NCBI GenBank assembly: GCA_020860445.1
Contig: JAJBUH010000262.1
Location: 1-59,337, forward strand
Source of the DNA: Bacteroidales bacterium
GTDB taxonomy: Bacteria > Bacteroidota > Bacteroidia > Bacteroidales > Muribaculaceae
Direction of reading: 5' to 3'
DNA: 59,337 bases
A program made the translations under genes and the position numbers. Positions 26,273-33,908 of this stretch are shown here, piece by piece. Every line of letters begins with the position of its first letter. Position 1 is the stretch's first letter. The notes beneath the pieces are model-generated. The model did not search any database and was not told where the DNA came from. It saw only the letters and a program-made list of their open reading frames with translations.

Positions 26273-27346
26273 TTACACGATAGCTTTGGTGATGTAGTAG
26301 CCACCAACCACGAGCCAAACATAGATGATGCCAGCCAGGTAGAAAGGCTTGGCGCCAGCCTGCTTGAACTTGTCAACGCTTGTCTCAGCGCCCAGGGCTG
26401 TCATCGCCATGGTGAGCATGAAATTGTCAAGCGCGGTCACGCCTGAGGTGAAGGCTGCCAACTGAGGAGCTGGAATAGCTGGCATGCTCTGCAGCATCGA
26501 GTTGATTCCGATCACCAAGAGGAATCCGAAGGCGAACCATGGAATTGTGATCTTGCTCTTCTCGCCTTCTTCTTCGCGCTTGTGGCGACGCACCTGAGAC
26601 AGCCAGTAGCCCATGACCAAAAGCAGCGGAGCCAACATCATCACACGGATCATTTTGGTGATGGTGGCCATATCGGCCAAATGGATCGAGCCATCGGGGT
26701 CCATAGCATTGCCAGCGCCCACTACATGAGCCACCTCATGGAGGGTTGCTCCTGAGAATACTGCCATCTGCTGAGGAGTCATCTCAAACACGCCAGCGCG
26801 ATAAAGGATTGGATAGAGGAACATCGAGAGGGTACCAAAGATCACCACAGTCGATACAGCGATAGCGGTCTTGTGAGGTGCGCATTTCACCACCGGCTCA
26901 GCACCGAGCACAGCGGCAGCACCGCAAATTGCGCTACCGGTCGATACCATCAGCGTGGTGTCATTGTCCATCTTCAGCATCTTGCCAGCAACCCAGCCAA
27001 GAGCCATGGTGCCGCAGATGATGATTACATCCATAATTATAGCCGGAGCTCCAATCTCAAGCACTTGCTGGAAGGTGAGACGGAAGCCGTAGAGGATAAT
27101 GCCCCAACGCAGTACCTGCTTGGTGCAGAATTTGATACCGGGTACCCAGGTCTCGGGTAGATGATTGCGCAAGCTGTTGGCATACAGCATACCCAGGACG
27201 ATACCCACAATCAGCGGGCTCAAAGATAAGTCCTTGACCCACTGGAAGTCGCTTATGTAAAAAGCCGCGAACGAAAAGAGCGCCATCAGCAGGACGCCAT
27301 GCCATTTGGCGGCGCTCTGCGGCGTAAATTTGGTCGTAAATTTCAT
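26273..27346 (-). CDS. YeiH/UPF0324-family membrane transporter
   Basis: This 357-residue membrane protein of about ten helices fits the UPF0324 (YeiH) family, often labelled putative sulfate exporter. Family blocks are STGSAICGAAAVLGAEPVV near 130-148, SGATLHEVAHVVGAGNAM near 199-216 and the terminal TALGAETSVDKFKQAGAKP. The start ATG at 27346 follows a -7 box by 29 bp. A cytoplasmic loop near 255-265 is rich in Arg, Lys and Glu. Substrate specificity is unproven even for characterised members. It is monocistronic, bounded by a promoter and a hairpin. Confidence 0.9.
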   Translation of the reverse strand: MKFTTKFTPQSAAKWHGVLLMALFSFAAFYISDFQWVKDLSLSPLIVGIVLGMLYANSLRNHLPETWVPGIKFCTKQVLRWGIILYGFRLTFQQVLEIGAPAIIMDVIIICGTMALGWVAGKMLKMDNDTTLMVSTGSAICGAAAVLGAEPVVKCAPHKTAIAVSTVVIFGTLSMFLYPILYRAGVFEMTPQQMAVFSGATLHEVAHVVGAGNAMDPDGSIHLADMATITKMIRVMMLAPLLLVMGYWLSQVRRHKREEEGEKSKITIPWFAFGFLLVIGINSMLQSMPAIPAPQLAAFTSGVTALDNFMLTMAMTALGAETSVDKFKQAGAKPFYLAGIIYVWLVVGGYYITKAIV

Positions 27347-27375
27347 TGTCTAAGAGTAAATCGGTTTTGGTTATG

Positions 27376-27383
27376 CAAAGTTA
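27376..27383 (-). promoter_or_regulatory. -7 box for the YeiH-family gene
   Basis: The minus strand reads TAACTTTG, matching TAnnTTTG, about 29 bp before the ATG. Confidence 0.7.
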
Positions 27384-27443
27384 GCGATTTATTCTTAAAT
27401 TACGACTATTTAAACTATAATTCGCACTATCAAAATGAAACAA

Positions 27444-28658
27444 CTATTCCATTTCGTCGGTGTCGTAGGTCTCGTAGAGGAGGTCGTTGTAGGGGAAGCG
27501 GGCGGTGTGGATCTCCTTGGCCTTTTGGTAAACGAGCTGCTTGAGCTTGTCGATGTTGATGCCTTTCTTGGCAGAGATGAACACGCAATTGTCCCCAACC
27601 TTGCTCATCCAGCTGCGTTCGAGCTCTTCTAAAGAGACATTCTCACGCGTAGCCTCAGTGAGGTCGTCATCATCTTTTTGCTTATAAGTAAAGGCATCGA
27701 TCTTGTTGAACACGATGATCATGGGCTTGTCATTGCCCTCGCATATTTCGCTCAGGGTCTTGTCCACCACCTCGATCTGTTCCTCAAAATTAGGATGCGA
27801 GATATCCACCACGTGCAGCAGCAAGTCGGCATCGCGCACCTCATCGAGGGTAGACTTGAACGAGTTGACCAGATGAGTCGGCAGCTTGCGTATGAATCCC
27901 ACGGTATCGGTGAGCAACATGGGCAGATTGTCGATCACAATCTTGCGTACCGTGGTGTCGAGGGTGGCAAACAGTTTGTTTTCGGCAAACACATCGCTCT
28001 TGCTCAGCACATTCATCAGCGTAGACTTGCCAACATTAGTATACCCTACCAGGGCGATGCGAGTGAGCTTGCCGCGATTCTTGCGCTGCAGAGCCTTTTG
28101 CTTGTCGATAGCCTTGAGTTCCTCCTTAAGACGCGAAATGCGGTCGAGGATGATACGACGGTCAGTCTCAATCTGAGTCTCGCCCGGGCCGCGCATACCG
28201 ATACCGCCGCGTTGACGCTCGAGGTGAGTCCACATACGGGTCAGTCGTGGCAGCAAATACTGATACTGTGCCAGCTCAACCTGAGTCTTAGCCGTAGCGG
28301 TCTGGGCACGGTTGGCAAATATGTCAAGGATAAGGCTTGTACGGTCCAGGATTTTGCATTGCAACTCTTTTTCGATATTGGATACCTGTTTAGTGGTCAA
28401 GTCGTCATCAAATATTACAAGCTGGATGTCATTTTCCTCGACATATTTCTTAATCTCCTCAAGCTTGCCCTTGCCAACAAATGTGCGAGGATTGGGGTAA
28501 GGCAGTCTTTGGAAAAATGATTGCAAAGGGTATGCGCCCGCCGTCTCGGCCAAAAAGGCAAGTTCGGCTATGTATTCCATGGCTTTCTCCTCAGGTTGCT
28601 CCGGGGTGATAATTCCTACGAGGGCTGTGCGCTCAGCGCCAACTGGTATCTCTTTCAT
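27444..28658 (-). CDS. hflX: Ribosome-associated GTPase HflX
   Basis: The 404-residue protein is HflX, a GTPase that binds the 50S subunit and helps rescue or split stalled ribosomes. The N-terminal HflX domain includes NPRTFVGKGKLEEIK near 55-69; the linker has RGGIGMRGPGETQIETDRR near 149-167. The G domain shows GYTNVGKST (G1), a Thr switch, DTVGF (G3), NKID (G4) and SAKKG (G5). The C-terminal tail is acidic. Start ATG 28658 matches family alignment, and a -7 box sits about 67 bp upstream. Confidence 0.96.
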   Translation of the reverse strand: MKEIPVGAERTALVGIITPEQPEEKAMEYIAELAFLAETAGAYPLQSFFQRLPYPNPRTFVGKGKLEEIKKYVEENDIQLVIFDDDLTTKQVSNIEKELQCKILDRTSLILDIFANRAQTATAKTQVELAQYQYLLPRLTRMWTHLERQRGGIGMRGPGETQIETDRRIILDRISRLKEELKAIDKQKALQRKNRGKLTRIALVGYTNVGKSTLMNVLSKSDVFAENKLFATLDTTVRKIVIDNLPMLLTDTVGFIRKLPTHLVNSFKSTLDEVRDADLLLHVVDISHPNFEEQIEVVDKTLSEICEGNDKPMIIVFNKIDAFTYKQKDDDDLTEATRENVSLEELERSWMSKVGDNCVFISAKKGINIDKLKQLVYQKAKEIHTARFPYNDLLYETYDTDEME

Positions 28659-28724
28659 CGCGTATTCTTATTTATAGGCCCTCGGCCAGCGGGGGCAAAA
28701 GTGGCACTTCAAAAAAATGACATG

Positions 28725-28732
28725 CAAATTTA
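28725..28732 (-). promoter_or_regulatory. -7 box for hflX
   Basis: The minus strand reads TAAATTTG, with a leader of about 60 nt before the ATG. Confidence 0.7.
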
Positions 28733-28901
28733 CGCATTTCTTGAATAATAACAAAATCGTGTAATATTTTGCTTTTTAAATCCATCTCCCCATTTTTAGC
28801 GTTAATATAAAAGCAAACAAATCCACCCTTATCAATTACAAAGTTTTGGAATATAATTGGCAATATTTCCAAAAGCTAAAAACTAAAAACCCAAAACCAT
28901 C

Positions 28902-29476
28902 ATGAGAATACGGCAAGGACGACCGCAGGATGCGCGGCTGATAGCCGAGGGGATAGTGATGGCTATCACCCCGGAGACATGTTTGGAGGCTTTTGGCCAT
29001 CCAGGAATTACAATCGAGGATGTGACCGAGGTGTTTGAGGCCCTCGCCGCCCGACCATGCACCCAGTACAGCTACCTCAACACTCTGGTGGCCGAAGACG
29101 AGGCCACAGGCCAACCCATGGGCCTGATCGTCAGCTACGACGGAGCAGAACTGCATGAGCTGCGCGAGCAGTTTGTAAAAGAAGCCGAGGAGCGCCTGGG
29201 CTGGAAAGCCCCCACCCCCTGCCCGATGAGACAGATGCCTCAGAGGTGTATATCGACACCCTGGCCGTATGGCCACAATGGCGCCGCCGAGGCGTGGGCA
29301 AAGCTCTGCTCGAAGAGGCAGCCAAGCTGGCCGAGCGTATGCGCGGCAAGCCAGCCGGATTGCTCGTAGCCAAGCACAACGCCAAGGCCGAACGCCTATA
29401 TGACAGCGCCGGGTTCCGCTATGTCGGTGACCGGGACTTCTTCGGCGAATCAATGCGCCATTTAATTAGAACGTAA
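28902..29476 (+). pseudogene. GNAT acetyltransferase, frameshifted in a C5 run
   Basis: The N-terminal frame (28902 to about 29219) and the C-terminal frame (about 29216-29476) form one GNAT-family N-acetyltransferase of about 191 residues. Adding one C to the C5 tract at 29215-29219 joins them as KAPTPLPDETDASEVYIDTL. The acetyl-CoA motif A is in the second frame (RRRGVGKALLEEAAK), followed by AKHNAKAERLYDSAGFRYVG. The substrate is unknown. A period-7 leader (AAAAGCT, AAAAACT, AAAAACC) precedes the ATG. The break may be a phase-variable state, a true pseudogene or a base-calling error. Confidence 0.85.
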
Positions 29477-29495
29477 GCACGTAAGCTTACGTTCT
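29468..29495. terminator. Shared palindrome at the convergent GNAT and lysA stops
   Basis: AGAACGTAAGC (29468-29478) and GCTTACGTTCT (29485-29495) form an 11-bp stem with a 6-nt loop. It spans both stop codons, so both proteins end in Arg-Thr. It may act as a bidirectional hairpin, though no T-run is present. Confidence 0.75.
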
Positions 29496-30641
29496 GTACA
29501 CGGCGCGGGGCAGGTCGTGGAGGTTGTAGCGCGAGGCCATCGACATGCCGTAGGCACCGGCGCTCTTGATAGCCAGCAGGTCGCCACGCTTGGTGACTGG
29601 CAGCGACACATTCTGGTCAAACACGTCGGTCGACTCGCAGGCAGTGCCCACAATGGTGTATTTGGCAGTGTTTTCCTCATCCTGTGCTGTGACGTTTTCG
29701 ATATTGTGGTATGAGCCGTAGAGGGCCGGACGTATCAGTTCGGTCATCGAGCCGTCGACTATCAGCAGTTTGCGCCCAGTTGCTGTGGTCTTGTTGAAGA
29801 GCACGCGAGTGATGAGTTCGCCGCATTGGGCCACGATCGAGCGCCCAAACTCGAAGTGCACCTCGGCATCGCCGACATCGAGATGATTATGGACTATTGA
29901 GAATAGGGAGGCGAAATTGGGTATCGGCTCATTCTCCGGCACATCATAATTGATGCCCAAGCCGCCTCCGCAATCTACCATGCGCAAGTCAAAGCCGCGC
30001 TTCACCATATCAGCGTAGATTGAATTGACCTTGCGGCACATGCTCTCAAACACATGCAGCTCGCGGATTTGCGACCCGATATGCAGATGCAATCCGATGA
30101 TGCGAACATTCTTCAGCCCTTTGATCCAGTCGATGTGCTCCTTGACCTCCTCATAGGGGATGCCAAATTTGCTGTCAGCCTGGCCAGTGTCGATGCAATG
30201 ATGGGTACGCGGGTCGATGTCGGGGTTGATGCGCAGGCACACATCTGTCACTCGGCCTTGCTCGCGAGCCAATGCGTCGATGATGCCCAATTCTTGAATC
30301 GACTCGCAATTGATCGAGAGGATATCTTGCTCGATTGCATAGCGCAGCTCCTTGTCGCGCTTGCCTACGCCGGCGTAAACAATTGTTTTCGGTGCGAATC
30401 CGGCCTCAATGGCCGTGCGCAACTCGTTGCCCGAGGCGCAATCGATGCCAAGGCCGAATTTGTGGATTTCCTCGAGAATCCGAGGGTCGAAGTTGGCCTT
30501 GATGGCGTAATGCACCTTGTATCCGTATTTATTGGCCTCAGAGGTGAGGCTCTCCAGGGTCTGTTGCAGCAGTCCCATATCATAGAGATAGAATGGAGTC
30601 TCCTCCTCTATCAATTGCTGGCTTATCTGTCGGCTAAGCAT
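29487..30641 (-). CDS. lysA: Diaminopimelate decarboxylase
   Basis: The 384-residue protein is a PLP-dependent fold-III decarboxylase that converts meso-diaminopimelate to lysine, the last step of lysine biosynthesis. Lys48 in HYAIKAN should bind PLP; other motifs are HLHIGSQI near 186, the phosphate loop CGGGLGINYD near 225, FEFGRSIVAQCGEL and the active-site Cys in GTACESTDVF near 329. It is slightly shorter than proteobacterial LysA, as usual for Bacteroidetes. It has a promoter facing away from the legB-like operon. An ornithine or carboxynorspermidine decarboxylase is less likely. Confidence 0.92.
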   Translation of the reverse strand: MLSRQISQQLIEEETPFYLYDMGLLQQTLESLTSEANKYGYKVHYAIKANFDPRILEEIHKFGLGIDCASGNELRTAIEAGFAPKTIVYAGVGKRDKELRYAIEQDILSINCESIQELGIIDALAREQGRVTDVCLRINPDIDPRTHHCIDTGQADSKFGIPYEEVKEHIDWIKGLKNVRIIGLHLHIGSQIRELHVFESMCRKVNSIYADMVKRGFDLRMVDCGGGLGINYDVPENEPIPNFASLFSIVHNHLDVGDAEVHFEFGRSIVAQCGELITRVLFNKTTATGRKLLIVDGSMTELIRPALYGSYHNIENVTAQDEENTAKYTIVGTACESTDVFDQNVSLPVTKRGDLLAIKSAGAYGMSMASRYNLHDLPRAVYRT

Positions 30642-30701
30642 TTTTTCGTAATAGTATGGCGTGAATACCTATAGAAATTTAACTCTTGGATTTTACCTGT
30701 G

Positions 30702-30760
30702 CAAAATTAGTCATTTTTCGGGGAATTAATTACATTTTTCTATAAAATTCCGTACCTTTG
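30702..30760. promoter_or_regulatory. Divergent promoters of lysA and the envelope operon
   Basis: A minus-strand TAATTTTG (30702-30709) serves lysA and a plus-strand TACCTTTG (30753-30760) serves the epimerase operon. The plus-strand box overlaps a TTG that begins the longest open frame, which argues for the downstream ATG at 30797. Confidence 0.78.
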
Positions 30761-30796
30761 CATACTAAAAACCACTGCGTACTAAAAATCAATGCA

Positions 30797-31783
30797 ATGA
30801 TTGACCCCAATAAGCCCGTGCTGGTGACTGGCGCCGACGGATTCATCGGTTCGCATCTCACACAAGAGCTATTAAACAAAGGATACCGAGTCAGAGCCCT
30901 CTCGCAATACAATTCGTTTGGATTCCACGGCTGGCTCGAAGACATCCACAGTCCCAACCTTGAGATTGTGAGCGGCGATGTGCGCGACCCCAACTACTGC
31001 CGCCATCTCTGCCAGGGGGTTGGCACTGCCTTCCATCTCGCAGCTCTGATAGCCATCCCATATAGTTATCTCGCCCCCGACCAGTATGTTGACACTAATA
31101 TCAAGGGTACCCTCAATATGTGCCAAGCGGCGCGCGACTGCGGGCTTGACCGATTAGTGGTGACATCGACCAGCGAGGTCTACGGTACTGCCCAGTATGT
31201 GCCTATCGACGAGAAGCACCCACGCCAGCCCCAATCGCCCTACTCAGCCAGCAAAATCGGGGCCGACGCCATTGCTCTGAGTTTTTACAATGCTTTTGAG
31301 CTCCCCATAGTGGTGGCCCGACCCTTCAACACCTACGGGCCGCGCCAGAGCACACGAGCTATCATCCCCACGATCATCACCCAGATTGCCAGAGGAGAAC
31401 GCAATATCAAGGTTGGCGACCTGTCGCCAACCCGCGATTTCAACTATGTGACCGACACAGCGCGCGGTTTCATCGCTCTTGCTGAGACTCCGGGCATCGA
31501 AGGCATGGAAATCAACATTGCCACTGGCCGCGAGGTGACTATGCAGCACACGCTCGAGCTGATAGCCAAGCTGATGGAGGCTGATGTCACATACGAGGTC
31601 GACCCTCAGCGTCTGCGTCCATCAAAGAGCGAGGTGCGCCGCCTGTGCGGCGACAACCGACTGATTGAAAACCTCACGCCTTGGCGACCCGGGGTCACAC
31701 TGGAGCAGGGTCTCAAAAAGACTATCGACTGGTTTACCCAAAAAGAGAACCTGGCAAAATACAAAGACGGATATGCAATCTGA
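30797..31783 (+). CDS. LegB-like NAD-dependent 4,6-dehydratase (extended SDR)
   Basis: The 328-residue extended SDR has the NAD motif VTGADGFIGSHL at 9-20 and the catalytic Ser/Thr and YxxxK in TSTSEVYG and PYSASKIGADA. Its closest family by pattern is LegB, the nucleotide-sugar 4,6-dehydratase that starts legionaminic acid synthesis (YNSF after the first helix, PFNTYGPRQS and RDFNYVTDT later). Start ATG 30797 is chosen because the promoter lies upstream. It overlaps the ATP-grasp gene by 11 bp. No LegC aminotransferase follows, which is unusual. A related CDP/GDP-sugar epimerase role cannot be excluded. Confidence 0.83.
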   Translation: MIDPNKPVLVTGADGFIGSHLTQELLNKGYRVRALSQYNSFGFHGWLEDIHSPNLEIVSGDVRDPNYCRHLCQGVGTAFHLAALIAIPYSYLAPDQYVDTNIKGTLNMCQAARDCGLDRLVVTSTSEVYGTAQYVPIDEKHPRQPQSPYSASKIGADAIALSFYNAFELPIVVARPFNTYGPRQSTRAIIPTIITQIARGERNIKVGDLSPTRDFNYVTDTARGFIALAETPGIEGMEINIATGREVTMQHTLELIAKLMEADVTYEVDPQRLRPSKSEVRRLCGDNRLIENLTPWRPGVTLEQGLKKTIDWFTQKENLAKYKDGYAI

Positions 31784-32786
31784 CAAATCCAAACAGAATC
31801 AGCCTCGCATCGGCATCCTATTTCTGGGAGGCGCCAAGCGAGTGTCGATGGCAAGATTCTTTGACAAGGCAGCCAGCGAACTGGGCTATTCGGCCGAGAT
31901 TTACAGCTATGAGCTCGACCGCCATGTGCCAATCGCGATTGCCGCCAAAGTGATAGTTGGTAAGAAATGGAGCGACCCTGGCCTCTATCAGGATTTGGAG
32001 CAAGTGGTGGAGAAACATGACATCTCAGTGGTGGTGCCCTTTGTGGATCCAGCCATCGAGGTGGCTCAAAATCTGGTGGATAAGGTTTTGCCCAAGCAGA
32101 TATTCGTGCCAGGATGCCAGGGCGATATCAATCATGACTTGTACTACAAGGACCGAGCTCAATTGCGATTTCAAAGTGCCCAGATTCCCGTGCCTAAGGC
32201 TTATGAATTAGTCAAAGGCCTAAATGCAGAGCTATCATTTGAAATTCCTCCCATCGAAGCGTTCCCCTTGATAGCAAAGCCGAAAGCGGGGTCTGCCTCA
32301 AAAGGCATCCACATCATCGATACCCCCGAGCAACTCAAGGCTCTGAGCCGCATCGAGGATTACATAATCCAGGAATATATAGCCGACCGCGAGGAGTATT
32401 CCGTTGATTGCTATATATCAGTGCGCACAGGACAGCCCCTTGCCATCGTGCCGCGCAAGCGTATCGAGGTGAGCGGAGGCGAGGCTATGCGCACCGAGAC
32501 AGTGATCGCTCCCGAGGTCTATGATCTGGCCAAGCTCACAATCGAGCGTCTGCAGCTGCGCGGAGCCATCACCATACAGATCCTCTATGACCGTAAGCGC
32601 AATCGCTATCTGCTGATGGAGATCAATCCGCGCCTCGGCGGCGGAGCCGTATGTTCAGTGCTGGCCGGAGCCGACATCCCCAAGCTGATACTCCTGGAGG
32701 GCCTGGGCCAATCGCCCGCGCCCCTATGTTATCGCCCCTACACCAAGATAGCCCGCTATCCCCAAGAAGTAGTTTTCTATAATTAA
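31773..32786 (+). CDS. ATP-grasp ligase in a nonulosonate-type operon
   Basis: The 337-residue protein has the carbamoyl-phosphate-synthase-like ATP-grasp fold. The N-terminal Rossmann-like part includes GILFLGGAKRVSM, the ATP lid has PLIAKPKAGSASKGI near 158-172 with IIQEYI and EEYSVDCY, and the metal-binding end is MEINPRLGGGA near 286. Such enzymes ligate a carboxylate to an amine or thiol, but the substrate cannot be read. The ATG at 31773 overlaps the end of the LegB-like gene. Position between LegB- and NeuB-type genes suggests action on a sugar acid or its aminoacyl decoration (inference). Confidence 0.82.
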   Translation: MQSDKSKQNQPRIGILFLGGAKRVSMARFFDKAASELGYSAEIYSYELDRHVPIAIAAKVIVGKKWSDPGLYQDLEQVVEKHDISVVVPFVDPAIEVAQNLVDKVLPKQIFVPGCQGDINHDLYYKDRAQLRFQSAQIPVPKAYELVKGLNAELSFEIPPIEAFPLIAKPKAGSASKGIHIIDTPEQLKALSRIEDYIIQEYIADREEYSVDCYISVRTGQPLAIVPRKRIEVSGGEAMRTETVIAPEVYDLAKLTIERLQLRGAITIQILYDRKRNRYLLMEINPRLGGGAVCSVLAGADIPKLILLEGLGQSPAPLCYRPYTKIARYPQEVVFYN

Positions 32787-32802
32787 ATATTCCATAGCAC
32801 CA

Positions 32803-32873
32803 CGGTGCCCGGCGCTTCAGGCACCTGTCCCAATTTCTCCTCTTGACTTTTGACTTTTGACTTTTGACTTAAA
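32803..32873 (+). repeat. Intra-operon hairpin and TTTTGAC heptad leader before the NeuB-family gene
   Basis: GGTGCC and GGCACC (32805-32824 region) can pair around a short loop. Next come four TTTTGAC units (about 32841-32870) ending three bases before the ATG. The same unit is found before the genes at 7442, 45746 and 48137. Confidence 0.8.
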
Positions 32874-33875
32874 ATGATAATTATTGCCGAGGCCGGTGTC
32901 AACCACAATGGCGATTTCTCGCGAGCCGTAGAGATGATCAAAGCCGCCAAAGAGGCTGGAGCCGACTACATAAAGTTCCAAACCGCAGTACCCGAGCAAG
33001 TGATATCCTCAATTGCTCCCAAAGCTGAATACCAAAAAGAGACTACCGGTGCCGGAGAGTCGCAACTCGACATGTGCCGCAAGATACACTTGCCGCTGTC
33101 GGCCTACCCCGAACTCGCTCACCTATGTCGCGAGGCTGGCATCGGGTTTATGAGCACCCCCTTTGACCTGCCATCAATCGACTGTCTCGCGCCTCTCGGC
33201 ATGGACTATTGGAAAATCCCCTCAGGTGAAATAACTAACCTGCCCTACCTGCGCAAGATAGCACGCTTGGGCGGCAAGGTAATACTCTCGACCGGCATGT
33301 CGACCCTGCGCGAAGTCGAGGCGGCGGTGAGAGTGTTGGAGCAAAACGGCACTCCGCGCTCAAGCATCACTCTGCTCCACTGCACCACCCAATATCCCGC
33401 ACCACTTGAATCGGTCAACCTCAATGCCATGCACGCACTCTCAACCCTTGGTTGCGCTGCGGTGGGATACAGTGACCACACTCAGGGCATTACCATCCCT
33501 ATTGCTGCTGCAGCAATGGGAGCCAAGGTGATTGAGAAGCATTTCACGCTCGACCGCAATCTGCCCGGTCCTGACCACAAAGCATCGCTCGAACCACAAG
33601 AACTCAAGGCAATGGTCCAGGCCGTAAGGGATGTTGAGCGCGCCCTCGGCAGCAGCATCAAGGATGTGGCCGAGACCGAGAGACCCAACATCGAGGTGGC
33701 TCGCAAGAGCATCGTGGCTGCTCGCGACATCAAAGCTGGCGAAATCCTCACCGAGGAGAATATCACCACCAAGCGTCCAGGCTCTGGTCTCTCGCCCATG
33801 CTCTGGGATCAAGTGCTGGGCACACGCGCTGTGAGGGATTTCCCCTACGATTCGCTGATTACCTTGGGTAATTAG
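32874..33875 (+). CDS. NeuB-family sialic/legionaminic acid synthase
   Basis: The 333-residue enzyme condenses phosphoenolpyruvate with an N-acetylated hexosamine to make a nine-carbon sugar acid. Recognisable are IAEAGVNHNGD at 4-14, DYIKFQT near 31-37, FMSTPFD near 92, KIPSGE near 113-118, STGMST near 140, the HCTTQYPAP block near 163-171, GYSDHT and the metal/active-site EKHFTLDRNLPGPDH near 220-234. The C-terminal 60 residues form the antifreeze-like SAF domain (ARKSIVAARDI). NeuB and LegI cannot be separated by eye; the LegB-like neighbour favours legionaminate. It is probably cytoplasmic, feeding envelope glycan decoration. Confidence 0.92.
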   Translation: MIIIAEAGVNHNGDFSRAVEMIKAAKEAGADYIKFQTAVPEQVISSIAPKAEYQKETTGAGESQLDMCRKIHLPLSAYPELAHLCREAGIGFMSTPFDLPSIDCLAPLGMDYWKIPSGEITNLPYLRKIARLGGKVILSTGMSTLREVEAAVRVLEQNGTPRSSITLLHCTTQYPAPLESVNLNAMHALSTLGCAAVGYSDHTQGITIPIAAAAMGAKVIEKHFTLDRNLPGPDHKASLEPQELKAMVQAVRDVERALGSSIKDVAETERPNIEVARKSIVAARDIKAGEILTEENITTKRPGSGLSPMLWDQVLGTRAVRDFPYDSLITLGN

Positions 33876-33908
33876 AAATGAAGAATGAAAAATGAAGAAT
33901 GAAAAATG
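33876..33908 (+). repeat. GAAAAAT/GAAGAAT heptad array containing a start codon
   Basis: Four to five 7-bp units (GAAGAAT, GAAAAAT) cover the gap, and the ATG at 33906 is itself formed by the last repeat junction. Several other in-register ATG triplets occur in the array, one per unit, in changing frames. Confidence 0.88.

Noticed and set aside
27678-28520. Plus-strand frame of 280 codons
   Set aside because: Antisense to hflX, whose G motifs are intact.
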